Shown here piece by piece: positions 18,963 through 27,114 of a stretch of DNA of 64,000 nucleotides. A program made the translations under genes and the position numbers. The notes under the pieces are model-generated. The model was not told the DNA's origin. It ran no database searches and was given only the letters and a program-made list of their open reading frames with translations. The DNA is from Myxococcus sp. CA023 (GTDB taxonomy: Bacteria; Myxococcota; Myxococcia; Myxococcales; Myxococcaceae): the NCBI RefSeq assembly GCF_010998615.1, contig NZ_JAAEAH010000029.1:30528-94527 (forward strand), written 5' to 3'. Every line of letters starts with the position of its first letter. Position 1 is the first letter of the stretch.

Positions 18963-20141
18963 TCAGGGCACGCTCACGGTGGCTCGGGCCAGGGCGAGCC
19001 AGGAGTTGCGCCGGCCCGGGTCCTCCAGCGGCGCGGTGTCGTACCGCTGGGCGTACCCGGCGGCACCGAGGCCGAAGAAGGACGTCACCCACCAGCGGAC
19101 CGCGAGGGCGCCGCCCGTCGTACCGCCGGGCTGGATGTCGGAGGCGCCCCGGCCCAGCCACAGCCGCTCCACGCGCGCGGCGAGCTCGACGGCGCCCGTG
19201 GGCACCTGCCCGGCGTTGACGGCGTCCATGCCGGTGGGGTCGTTCGGCGCCACGGGCCAGCGACCGCCGTCGCCCCGGGGGCGTCCCACTACCACCCAGG
19301 ACACCTCCAGCGAGGCGCCCTGGCTCTCCATCCGCGGCAGTCCTTCGCGCGGGGTGTTGGGATTGCCATCGGTATCGCGAGAGCGCCGCTCCCAGGCCGC
19401 GGCGCCTTCCGCCAGCACCCGCACGGGCCCAACGTCCAGCCGCGCGTGCGCCTCCACCACCGAGCGAGGCCCCGATACCGGCGGGGACCGGTAGAAGACG
19501 AAGTTCTGGGGGCCGATGCCACCGATGCCGGCCCGGTCGTAGGCGTTCTCCACATGGACACCCGCGCCAGCGCGGAAGCCCCAGAAGGCATCCACGTTGC
19601 CCCGGGCGCGGCCCCAGCGTCCGTCCACGCGGGCGTCCAGGGCGGGCAGGCTGTTGTCATTGCCCAACGGACTGCGCGAGCCATTGCCCACGCGCACCCA
19701 GGCCTCCACGGGCAGCGTCTTGGGCGCCCACCAGGCCTCGATGCCCAGGTCGCGGCGCGGCCAGAACGTCTGCGCCAACAGGGACAGCTCGGGAATGGCC
19801 CGGGCCTCCAGGCTCTCGTCGCGCGCGCTGATGAACAACGGCGTCTTCGACATGCCCATGGACAGGCGCAGCGACTCGCCCAGGGTGGCGGCCACGAAGG
19901 CGTCGACGAGCGCGGGCTTCTCCTGCGCCCACTCCGCCACGCCGGAAGCCATCAGCCAGGGCACGGGGTAGGCCCGGGCACCCACGCGGAGGCGGGCCAG
20001 CGTGACGCCGTCGAAGCCCTCCACCTCGGAGACGTGCTGACGCCAGTCGATTTCACCCACCAGGACGGGCTGGAGCCAGTCCGGGGCCGCCAGCGCGGGC
20101 GTGCTCGCCAGCGCGGCCACTGCGATGAGGACACGGCGCAT
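18963..20141 (-). CDS. Outer-membrane porin-like beta-barrel protein
   Basis: The 392-residue protein has a classical signal peptide (R-R-V-L-I-A-V-A-A-L...A-L-A-A) and about 16 predicted amphipathic strands with many W, R and G residues. It ends in V-S-V-P rather than an aromatic residue. The layout resembles phosphate-selective porin O/P-type proteins (residues such as W-W-A-P-K-T-L-P in the middle). Its ATG directly abuts the stop codon of the upstream NHL lipoprotein gene (TGAATG), so the two are co-translated. The transported substrate cannot be told. Confidence 0.7.
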   Translation of the reverse strand: MRRVLIAVAALASTPALAAPDWLQPVLVGEIDWRQHVSEVEGFDGVTLARLRVGARAYPVPWLMASGVAEWAQEKPALVDAFVAATLGESLRLSMGMSKTPLFISARDESLEARAIPELSLLAQTFWPRRDLGIEAWWAPKTLPVEAWVRVGNGSRSPLGNDNSLPALDARVDGRWGRARGNVDAFWGFRAGAGVHVENAYDRAGIGGIGPQNFVFYRSPPVSGPRSVVEAHARLDVGPVRVLAEGAAAWERRSRDTDGNPNTPREGLPRMESQGASLEVSWVVVGRPRGDGGRWPVAPNDPTGMDAVNAGQVPTGAVELAARVERLWLGRGASDIQPGGTTGGALAVRWWVTSFFGLGAAGYAQRYDTAPLEDPGRRNSWLALARATVSVP

Positions 20142-21035
20142 TCAGTCCACCGGGACAATCTGGAGGAAGTGCGTGGTGCCGTTGGACTCGTCCCTGTCGT
20201 GGTCGGCGATGAAGAGGCGGCGGTTGGCGGCGTCGTAGGCGATGCCGCGCACGTTCTGGAATCCACTGACGATGACCCGCTGCGCGCCGGTGCTGGGATT
20301 GATGCTGACCACGGTGCCCTGACGGGTGCCTGTGAGCAGCGCGCCGCCCGGCCCGAGCGACAGCAGGTCCGGCTCGGTGAGGGTGGCGATGGTGGTCAGC
20401 TCCGAGGGACGCGCCAGCGGCGAGCGGTACACCTTCCCGGCAATCTGGTCCGCGATGTAGAGCGAGTCACCCACGGCCAGTACGCCCACGGGCTTCTCCA
20501 GCGCGCCCACCACCTCCTGCTCGGTGCCGTCCAGGTTGAGCAGGGCGATGGAGCCCACATTCACGTTGCTGTTGCGGACGAAGTAGGAGTTGAAGAGCCG
20601 CCCGTCCTCCGTCACCGTCAGGCCGATGCGGCGGCGGTTGGTGGGCAGTCCCGGCACCGTGCCGGTGGTCCCGTCCGGCCGCGCGAAGAGCACCGCGCCC
20701 GCCGTCCCGAAGCCGAAGCGCACCGTCACCAGCGTGCCGTCCGGCATCCGCACCACCTCGCCCAGGTTGGTGCTGTTGGGCGGCGCGTCCGGCAGCGCGA
20801 CGGCCAGGGACACGCCTTCACCGTCCCGGTATTTGAGGATGCGGTGGTTCTGGTCGTCGGCGATGTAGAGCGTTTCGTTCTCGGCGTCCCAGAACATCCC
20901 GTTGGGGTCGCCGTCCAGTGGGATGGCCTTTGGGCCCCGGTCCACGGGCGCATCCACTCCCGGACCGTCGGAGGGGGCGTCGGAGCAGCCCACGAGGGAG
21001 AGCAGGGCAAGAAGGGACAACAGGGGAGCGCGCAT
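20142..21035 (-). CDS. NHL/SMP-30-like beta-propeller lipoprotein
   Basis: This 297-residue protein has a lipobox (L-L-S-L-V-G-C-S) and then repeated propeller blades with N-G-M-F-W-D, L-Y-I-A-D-D-Q-N-H-R-I-L and L-Y-I-A-D-Q-I-A-G-K-V-Y motifs. Six blades are roughly visible. Such propellers bind ligands or act as lactonase-like enzymes; no metal-binding residues typical of SMP-30 are obvious. It is directly coupled to the downstream porin gene, so the pair may form an envelope-bound uptake or sensing unit. This last point is inference. Confidence 0.75.
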   Translation of the reverse strand: MRAPLLSLLALLSLVGCSDAPSDGPGVDAPVDRGPKAIPLDGDPNGMFWDAENETLYIADDQNHRILKYRDGEGVSLAVALPDAPPNSTNLGEVVRMPDGTLVTVRFGFGTAGAVLFARPDGTTGTVPGLPTNRRRIGLTVTEDGRLFNSYFVRNSNVNVGSIALLNLDGTEQEVVGALEKPVGVLAVGDSLYIADQIAGKVYRSPLARPSELTTIATLTEPDLLSLGPGGALLTGTRQGTVVSINPSTGAQRVIVSGFQNVRGIAYDAANRRLFIADHDRDESNGTTHFLQIVPVD

Positions 21036-21084
21036 GGCCGGACTTCTAACTCACGGGACGGTGAATGTTGGCTGATTTCCCAGT

Positions 21085-22146
21085 CTAGAAAGCCTCGCCC
21101 ACGTTCAAATAGAAGCTGGGTTCGCTTCCGTAGGCGATATCGAGCCGGATGTTGACGGGAACGTCGGACATGGGTGCGAAGCGCAGCCCTACGCCAGCCG
21201 CGGGTTTGATGTCACGCATGTCGAAGTCGCGTGGGCTGCGTGCCACCGTCGCCGCGGAGACGAAGGCCACGCCGCCCAGTCGCCAGAAGAGGGGCGCGCG
21301 GTACTCAACCTGCGCGCCCAGGTGCTGGCGCTCGCGGAAGCGTCCCTCCAGGTAGCCTCGGCTCAACTCCATCCCACCCAACCGTCCCGTGTCATAGAAG
21401 GGCGGTTCACCGTCGCGCAGGTCGACGAGTCCCTGCATCGCGAGAACGTGCCGCTGTCCCCATGGAAGTGTGAGGTAGCGCCGGACATCCAGCCGCAGCA
21501 CATCGAAGACGTAGTCGGAGCTCCACGCGTCCCGGGCCCGGCGCAGGTTGAGCCGCGCCACCAGTCCTGTCACCGGATTGAGCGTGTTGTCTCGTGAGTC
21601 ATAAAGGGCGGTCAGTCCGAATTGAACCGTCGAACCGCCCTCGGCGCCCGTCATGTGCCGCACCGCCCCGTCCTCCGCGACATAGGTGAAGCGCGCGTGC
21701 TGATAGCGCACGGTGGGGCCGACATAGAGGCGGGGGACGATGCGCCACTTCGGACTCAGTTCAAGTTCGAAGAAGATGGGTGTGAAGTCCTCCTCGTCCT
21801 CCGCCCGCGTGCGTGCGCCCATGCCGAAGAAGCGGTCCGGGAAGCGCGCCGCGCTGGCGGTGGCCGTCAGGTTCAGCCGGTCGTCGAGGAGATTCACGTC
21901 CGGCTGGAGGAGGAGGGTGAACTGGCCACGGGTGCTCGCGGCGGCGGCCAGCATCACCTGGGACTCCCTGCCGCCTCGCGACGCCGGGGGCTGATAGATG
22001 AGCGATGCCGCGCCGCCCAGGAGGAAGCTCGTCTCCGGCTGATAGGCGGGCAGCACGAAGGGGACGACGCTGAAGCGCCCCTCCGGTGCTTCCTCGGGAG
22101 TGGCCACGAGCAAGACGCCGAGGACGGCCGTGAGGAGCGGTGTCAT
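21085..22146 (-). CDS. Omp85/BamA-TamA-like surface antigen barrel protein
   Basis: The 353-residue protein has a short signal peptide and the C-terminal barrel of Omp85 surface antigens. It shows Y-D-S-R-D-N-T-L-N-P-V-T-G near residue 190, L-G-G-M-E-L-S-R-G-Y-L-E-G-R-F-R (the lid-loop R-G-Y motif) near 275, and a final V-G-L-R-F strand. There are no POTRA domains, so it is a short barrel-only member. It lies 9 bases after the Tat hydrolase gene and 49 before the NHL lipoprotein gene, on the same strand. It may export or anchor the neighbouring hydrolase, but this is inferred from context only. Confidence 0.8.
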   Translation of the reverse strand: MTPLLTAVLGVLLVATPEEAPEGRFSVVPFVLPAYQPETSFLLGGAASLIYQPPASRGGRESQVMLAAAASTRGQFTLLLQPDVNLLDDRLNLTATASAARFPDRFFGMGARTRAEDEEDFTPIFFELELSPKWRIVPRLYVGPTVRYQHARFTYVAEDGAVRHMTGAEGGSTVQFGLTALYDSRDNTLNPVTGLVARLNLRRARDAWSSDYVFDVLRLDVRRYLTLPWGQRHVLAMQGLVDLRDGEPPFYDTGRLGGMELSRGYLEGRFRERQHLGAQVEYRAPLFWRLGGVAFVSAATVARSPRDFDMRDIKPAAGVGLRFAPMSDVPVNIRLDIAYGSEPSFYLNVGEAF

Positions 22147-22155
22147 GGCGGGGCC

Positions 22156-23517
22156 TCAGACGTTTTCGTCGAGCCAGTCGAACAGGCGCGCTTCGGCCAG
22201 CGCCGTGGACGCCGCCTGACAGTGCAGGGGCGCGGCCTCTTCGTGGGTGAACATCATCAGGTGCTTGGGGCTCCGGAGCGCGTCGTAGAGCTTCTGGGAT
22301 TGGCCCGGCGAGGCATCCTCCGCCTCGCCCTCCATGATGAGTACCGGGCAGCGGATGCGGTCGACGATGGCCTCGTTGGTGAACTCCTCCAGCTTGCGGA
22401 AGAGCTCCGACGGCGACCGGGCGCCATGCTTCCAATACACGTCACGCAGCCAGTACTGGGCGGTGGGCCAGCGGTCCGCGAGCGCGGTAATCGCCTGGTC
22501 GAACTTCTCCGGGTGTGACTTCAGCAGCGCCAGCGAGCCCGGGAGGAAGCGGTTGAAGTGCGAGCTGGTGGACTCCCACCAGCTGAGGACGCCGGGGTTG
22601 GCGATGCACAGGGCGATGCGAGGCTCGAACGCCGCCGCCCGAGGCGCCAGGGCGCCGCCGAACGACAGTCCCATGAGGAGGATGCGGCGAGGGTCCACTC
22701 CGCTGATGCGCTCGGCTGCGTCCACCACGGGGCTGACGGCCTTCTCCCAATCCGGCCGGAAGCTCAGCCGGTGTTCCCGCAGCGAGCGGCCCTGGCCCGG
22801 GCCGTGGAACATGAGCACGTGGTAGCCGCGCCGGGTCGCGCCTTCCCAGACCCACTTCGTCTCCTCCGGCCAGGCATGCAGCCCCTGGTGGAGGAGGATG
22901 ACGGGCGCGCTGGGCTTCGCGTGCGGCGAGCGCACGAAGTACGCCGCCAGCGTGGTGCCCTCGTAGGGGATGGCCAGCGGCTGCACGTCGTAGCCGAGCA
23001 GCCCGTTCGACTTCTCGAAGGTGGTCGCCGCCTGCCGCGTCACCTCGAGCGTCCGCGGGTCCTCCAGGTCCGTGTAGTGCATCGTCGCCGCGCGGTAGTA
23101 GTTCGCCGCGCGCGCGTAGGCCTGGCCGGCGCTCAGCAGGTGACCCTTGGACTCGGCGTCCTGGGCGTGGCCGTGGACTCGCCGCGCCGTCTGGGTCCAC
23201 GCCTCGAACCAACTGCGCTCGTCCCCGGGCTGGATGCGGCTGGCCGTCTCCAGCACGTCCCCCACGTCGCTCTGGCCATGGGTGGCATGGCTGAGGAACC
23301 AGAGCACCTGGTTGTCCATCAGCCCGTCCCCCGTGAGGCGGATGTCGTACCAGGCGTCGCTTCGGGGGTTGATGCCCTGTACGTCCTTGGACACCGGTGC
23401 CAGCGCGCTCCGCAGCCCCAGCGCCGCCGCCGCGCCGCCAGCAAACAGCCCCGCTCCCATCAGCACGCCTCGTCGAGAGGGGCTTCCTGCGGTAGGTTCG
23501 CCTTCGGGCTTGATCAT
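22156..23517 (-). CDS. Tat-exported alpha/beta hydrolase
   Basis: The protein (453 residues from ATG 23517) begins with a Tat-type signal (S-R-R-G-V-L-M-G-A-G-L-F-A-G-G). A helical N-terminal cap of about 180 residues precedes the alpha/beta hydrolase core, as in FrsA/DUF1100 and 2,6-dihydropseudooxynicotine-hydrolase-like proteins. The nucleophile elbow is M-G-L-S-F-G-G, an acid is likely in L-I-M-E-G-E-A-E-D, and the catalytic His is in the late E-A-A-P-L-H-C. I prefer ATG 23517 to TTG 23526 because AGGGG is correctly spaced for it. A divergent TetR gene across a palindrome suggests ligand-controlled expression. Confidence 0.82.
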   Translation of the reverse strand: MIKPEGEPTAGSPSRRGVLMGAGLFAGGAAAALGLRSALAPVSKDVQGINPRSDAWYDIRLTGDGLMDNQVLWFLSHATHGQSDVGDVLETASRIQPGDERSWFEAWTQTARRVHGHAQDAESKGHLLSAGQAYARAANYYRAATMHYTDLEDPRTLEVTRQAATTFEKSNGLLGYDVQPLAIPYEGTTLAAYFVRSPHAKPSAPVILLHQGLHAWPEETKWVWEGATRRGYHVLMFHGPGQGRSLREHRLSFRPDWEKAVSPVVDAAERISGVDPRRILLMGLSFGGALAPRAAAFEPRIALCIANPGVLSWWESTSSHFNRFLPGSLALLKSHPEKFDQAITALADRWPTAQYWLRDVYWKHGARSPSELFRKLEEFTNEAIVDRIRCPVLIMEGEAEDASPGQSQKLYDALRSPKHLMMFTHEEAAPLHCQAASTALAEARLFDWLDENV

Positions 23518-23519
23518 AG

Positions 23520-23554
23520 GATTCAATCCCCTGGGTTAATCAGTTGGTTGAATC
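23520..23554. promoter_or_regulatory. Candidate TetR operator between hydrolase and TetR genes
   Basis: GATTCAA at 23520-23526 and TTGAATC at 23548-23554 form an inverted repeat with a 21-base spacer in an AT-richer divergent promoter region. The left arm lies directly next to the hydrolase start, which suits repression. Confidence 0.5.
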
Positions 23555-23624
23555 AATAGATTTAAGGTTGCCCGCGCCTGTCAAGCGCCGGCGCGGACTC
23601 ACGTCGTTTCAGGGGTTTACAGGG

Positions 23625-24224
23625 ATGGGGACCAAGGAGCAGGAGGCCCGGGAGCGCATTCTCCGGGCGACCATCGTGTGCATCGGCCGGGACGGACTGG
23701 ATGCGACGGGCATCCGGGAGATTGCCCGTGAGGCGCAGGTGAACAGCGCGGCCATCAGCTACTACTTCCGGAGCAAGGAGAAGCTGGTTGCCCTGGCGCT
23801 GGAGCAGACGCTGGACCAGGCCTTCGGAAACGTCCTGGAGGACTTCGATCGGCTCCGGTTGGAGGGCCTGGGCATTCGCGAGGCGTTCGAGACGCTGCTC
23901 GAGGATTTGATGAGCAACTCGCTGCGCTACCCGTACATCGCGCACGCGCACTTCCACGACGCGCTGGCCCATCAGCGCTACGACAGTTCCGCTATCCAGC
24001 GCTTCAATGCGTTCCTGGCCGAGCTGGCCGGGCGGCTGGCACCGGGGGCGCCGCATCTGCCGGAGAACCGGCTGCGGATGGCGCTGACCCAGGTCTGGGC
24101 CTCCCTGAGCCTGCTGTCGATGATGCCCCGGCTGTTCGACCAGTTCATCCTGCTCGACTTCGGCACGCTCGACACGCGGCGCGCCTGGGTGCAGCAGGCG
24201 TCACGGCTCCTCTTCGTTCCGTGA
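23625..24224 (+). CDS. TetR/AcrR family transcriptional regulator
   Basis: This 199-residue regulator has an N-terminal helix-turn-helix (A-T-G-I-R-E-I-A-R-E-A-Q-V-N-S-A-A-I-S-Y-Y-F) at about residues 23-50 and a helical ligand-binding domain. The start ATG 23625 is preferred; the frame is open further upstream but with unlike sequence. It is divergent from the Tat hydrolase and the four envelope genes behind it, and probably represses them until a ligand binds. The ligand is unknown. Confidence 0.88.
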   Translation: MGTKEQEARERILRATIVCIGRDGLDATGIREIAREAQVNSAAISYYFRSKEKLVALALEQTLDQAFGNVLEDFDRLRLEGLGIREAFETLLEDLMSNSLRYPYIAHAHFHDALAHQRYDSSAIQRFNAFLAELAGRLAPGAPHLPENRLRMALTQVWASLSLLSMMPRLFDQFILLDFGTLDTRRAWVQQASRLLFVP

Positions 24225-24246
24225 GGGCCGTGTCACACGTGTCTCG

Positions 24247-26337
24247 TCAGAACGCCGCGCCGTTCGCGCGCAGCCCTGGAGAGCTGGCGACCCCCGGCGT
24301 CAGCGTGTCATGCGCGACGAAGTTCGCATCCGGCGTGGCGTCCGTCGAGCGGTTGGCGGAAACCCCGGGCACGGTGGACGTGTAGTCGTAATAGTCCACC
24401 AGGGTGGAGTCCTGTCGCCGGACGCGCACGACGTCACTGCCGTTCCCCAGGCCCAGCAGGCCACTGGAAGCGGCCAGCGCATTCGCCTGTCCCGCAGGCA
24501 CCGCCGCGGCGCCACCGAAGACGACCACCGCCTTGCCACCACCCAGCTGCGTCCCCTGCGCGAAGACATGCCGCGCGGAACCGCTGGTGGAGTCCCACAG
24601 CGTCCAGCCGGAGATGTCCACGGGGAAGCGACTGGCGTTGACCAGCTCCACGAACTCGTACGCGGTGGCCTGGGCGCCTTCATTGGCCAACACCTCGTTG
24701 ATGAACACGCGCGCGGCGCCATTGGCGATGGTCAGCGCCTCGTCATTCATGTCCGTGTGCGCCGGTTCGTAGACATCCACCACGCGTACCCACACGTTCG
24801 AGGCCGCCTCGTCCGGAAGGCTCCAGACGACGCGCCCCAGGGCCGCCGGGACGGACTCGGCCAGGAAGCTCCAGTCCGTGCCGCCATTGGTGGAGACCTC
24901 GACGCGGACTTTGCCCACGCCCCAGGACGTCCAGGTGATGGGCAGCGTGCTCCCGCCCTGGTACGTCCCGCCGTGGGGCGACTTCAGGCGGAGGAAGGGG
25001 CCGGTTGCCGTGCTGAAGGCGTAGCTGCTGACGACGGGGCGGTGGTCACTGACCACGTTGAGGAAGTCGGGGAACCACTCGTCCACGTAGAGCACGCGGG
25101 CCGATTCCGTGACGTAGCGGTCCGCCGCCTCGTTGGTGGCCAGGGTGTGGTCGACGACGTTCTCGAAGCCAATGGAGGTGTCATCCCCCGCCAGCGACAG
25201 CTCCCGGGTGATGAAGGTGTAGCGAGCCGAGTCGGAGACGAAGTTCTGGTAGGGCGTGGCCAGCGGCGCGCCGGAGGTGGGGTCGAGCGAGATGGACTCG
25301 TCCGCGTCGTCATTCCAGTCGCCAATCACGAAGACGTGCTGCGTGGGCAACTGCTCGTCAATGTACGCCTTGAGCGCCGCGGACGCGCGCTCCCGGGCTT
25401 CGCGCGGCCCCGTCGGGTCGGCGCTGTTGGCGCACATGTGGACGACGATGACGGTGAGCGGCGTCTCCGCCCCATTGATTTCGGTGGTGAAGTCCACGCG
25501 GAGCGGCGGGCGGTCCGCGAAGTCGGAGATGTTGCCAATCCGGACCAGGGTCGCGCTCTGGAAGGTGAGGGCGCTGTCGTAGAGTACGCCCAGCTTCTGG
25601 CTGCTCGTGCTGTAGGGAGACGTTCCGCCAGAGACGAAGACCGCGTTGTTGGAGAGGAAGCCGTCGAAGCCGGGGAGCTGGGCCTTGAGCAGGTCGAAGT
25701 CGGCGGTATCCACCATCTCCACCATGGCCCACAGGTTGGCGCCCGCCGCGAGCATGATGTCGCGCGCACCGGCAATCTGCAGGTCATCGGACGTGCCGCC
25801 ATCCGACGAGGAGTTCGACGGGCCGCGCGAATCCGAGCCGAAGTAGGTGAGGTTCCACTGGCCCGCGGTGAACACGGGGGCGCCCGGCGCGCTCACGGAG
25901 AGCGTCAGCTCCCGGGTGCCCGTCTGGCCATTCGCATCCTCCACCGTGACAGTGAAGGTCCTGTCGGCCACCTGGGCGGGCGTGCCGCTGAGCGTGCCCG
26001 TGGCGGACAGCGTGAGGCCCGCTGGCGCCGTCCCCGCCGTGATGCTCCAGGTCAGGGGCGCGGTGCCACCCGCGGCGGCCAGCGTCGTCGTGTACGCCCG
26101 GCCCACGGTGCCTTCCGGCAGCGCCTCGGTGGTGATGCCAGGCGGCGCATCCTGTCCGGCGTCCGCCCCCGCATCGGAATCGGTGCCCGCATCGGAGTCC
26201 GTCCCAGAGTCGGGATTGTTTCCGGCGTCCACGACGACGCCACTGTCCGCGGGCGTGGGCGTGGGCGTGGGGTCGTCCCCGCAGGCGGTCAATTGGAGCA
26301 GGACGAGAAGTGGCGCGAGTGCGCGGGGTGGCGACAT
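24247..26337 (-). CDS. Secreted nuclease-like lipoprotein (Ig-like, EEP-type and LTD domains)
   Basis: The 696-residue protein starts at ATG 26337 with a lipobox (L-L-Q-L-T-A-C-G). A low-complexity T-P-T-P and D-S-D-A-G linker follows, then a putative-Ig (He_PIG) domain at about 65-150. The next part resembles an endonuclease/exonuclease/phosphatase domain, with V-I-V-V-H-M-C-A-N, G-D-W-N-D-D-A-D and V-S-D-H-R-P-V-V. The C-terminus is a lamin-tail-like domain (F-I-N-E-V-L-A-N-E-G-A, then D-I-S-G-W-T-L-W-D). G-D-W-N-D and S-D-H-R-P match the EEP catalytic Asp/Asn/His pattern. A surface-bound DNase or phosphodiesterase is likely, perhaps for extracellular DNA or prey. Confidence 0.82.
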   Translation of the reverse strand: MSPPRALAPLLVLLQLTACGDDPTPTPTPADSGVVVDAGNNPDSGTDSDAGTDSDAGADAGQDAPPGITTEALPEGTVGRAYTTTLAAAGGTAPLTWSITAGTAPAGLTLSATGTLSGTPAQVADRTFTVTVEDANGQTGTRELTLSVSAPGAPVFTAGQWNLTYFGSDSRGPSNSSSDGGTSDDLQIAGARDIMLAAGANLWAMVEMVDTADFDLLKAQLPGFDGFLSNNAVFVSGGTSPYSTSSQKLGVLYDSALTFQSATLVRIGNISDFADRPPLRVDFTTEINGAETPLTVIVVHMCANSADPTGPREARERASAALKAYIDEQLPTQHVFVIGDWNDDADESISLDPTSGAPLATPYQNFVSDSARYTFITRELSLAGDDTSIGFENVVDHTLATNEAADRYVTESARVLYVDEWFPDFLNVVSDHRPVVSSYAFSTATGPFLRLKSPHGGTYQGGSTLPITWTSWGVGKVRVEVSTNGGTDWSFLAESVPAALGRVVWSLPDEAASNVWVRVVDVYEPAHTDMNDEALTIANGAARVFINEVLANEGAQATAYEFVELVNASRFPVDISGWTLWDSTSGSARHVFAQGTQLGGGKAVVVFGGAAAVPAGQANALAASSGLLGLGNGSDVVRVRRQDSTLVDYYDYTSTVPGVSANRSTDATPDANFVAHDTLTPGVASSPGLRANGAAF

Positions 26338-26432
26338 GAACGACTCCAGGGCAGGGAACGAAGCTCGAAGGACAGCGATGGTAGCCGATGGGGCGGACAT
26401 GCGCCCTCTGCCACGACAGGACCGCCGCGTCC

Positions 26433-27020
26433 TCAGGTCGCGCCTTCGTCAATGACTGACTGGATTGCGGCCGCCAACCAACGCTGGGTGGACGTGTCGA
26501 GCCCTTCTGAGAGCCGTTGGATGGGCAGCAGCCGCCCGCTGACGAGCAAGCCATTCCAGAGGATGTTGAGCCGGGCCGCGCGCCCCTCGCCATCCGGAGC
26601 GCCCAGCCAGCGGGCCAGGGGGGCGATGACCTGCTTCTGGAGCAATTCGACGCTGGTCGCATGGGCTTCGGGGTCGGACGCCGACAGGATGAGCATCGCC
26701 AACGGACCCGAGGCGTCGTGTGCGCCCAGGAAGAGGGACACCACCGTCTCTCCAAACTGGCGCCTGTCTATCTGGAGCAACGGGCCGATATCGAGCACCT
26801 GCGCCAGCGTCTCCCGGTACAGCCCCTGCTTGGAGCCGAAGTAGCGGCCCACGAGCGAGGAGTTGACTCCGGCCAGCGCCGCGATGTCCCGCACCCCCGT
26901 GTTGGCGAAGCCCTGTGTGGAGAAGAGGGCCCGCGCGGCGGTCATCAGGGAGGTGCGTGTGCGTTCGGAGTCTCTTTGCCGAACGGCTGGCTTTGCAGTG
27001 GGCAGTCGGGTCAAGGGCAT
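26433..27020 (-). CDS. TetR family transcriptional regulator of the monooxygenase operon
   Basis: The 195-residue protein has a TetR N-terminal DNA-binding domain, with G-V-R-D-I-A-A-L-A-G-V-N-S-S-L-V-G-R-Y-F at about residues 42-61, and a C-terminal ligand domain. It is divergent from the flavin monooxygenase gene. Between the two start codons lies a long perfect inverted repeat, very likely its operator. The ribosome site is weak, which fits low-level regulator expression. Confidence 0.9.
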   Translation of the reverse strand: MPLTRLPTAKPAVRQRDSERTRTSLMTAARALFSTQGFANTGVRDIAALAGVNSSLVGRYFGSKQGLYRETLAQVLDIGPLLQIDRRQFGETVVSLFLGAHDASGPLAMLILSASDPEAHATSVELLQKQVIAPLARWLGAPDGEGRAARLNILWNGLLVSGRLLPIQRLSEGLDTSTQRWLAAAIQSVIDEGAT

Positions 27021-27024
27021 CTGG

Positions 27025-27067
27025 GTTTACTTATAATTCCGACTGAGTTATGTCTATGTAAGTAAAC
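27025..27067. promoter_or_regulatory. Palindromic operator (GTTTACTTA...TAAGTAAAC)
   Basis: Perfect 9-base arms at 27025-27033 and 27059-27067, with a 25-base AT-rich spacer, lie between the TetR gene and the monooxygenase gene. The region is much richer in A/T than its surroundings and must contain both divergent promoters. Confidence 0.65.
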
Positions 27068-27114
27068 GACTGTGTACGTCGTGTGTGGCTTCCAACTTGA
27101 AAGGATATGTGCGG

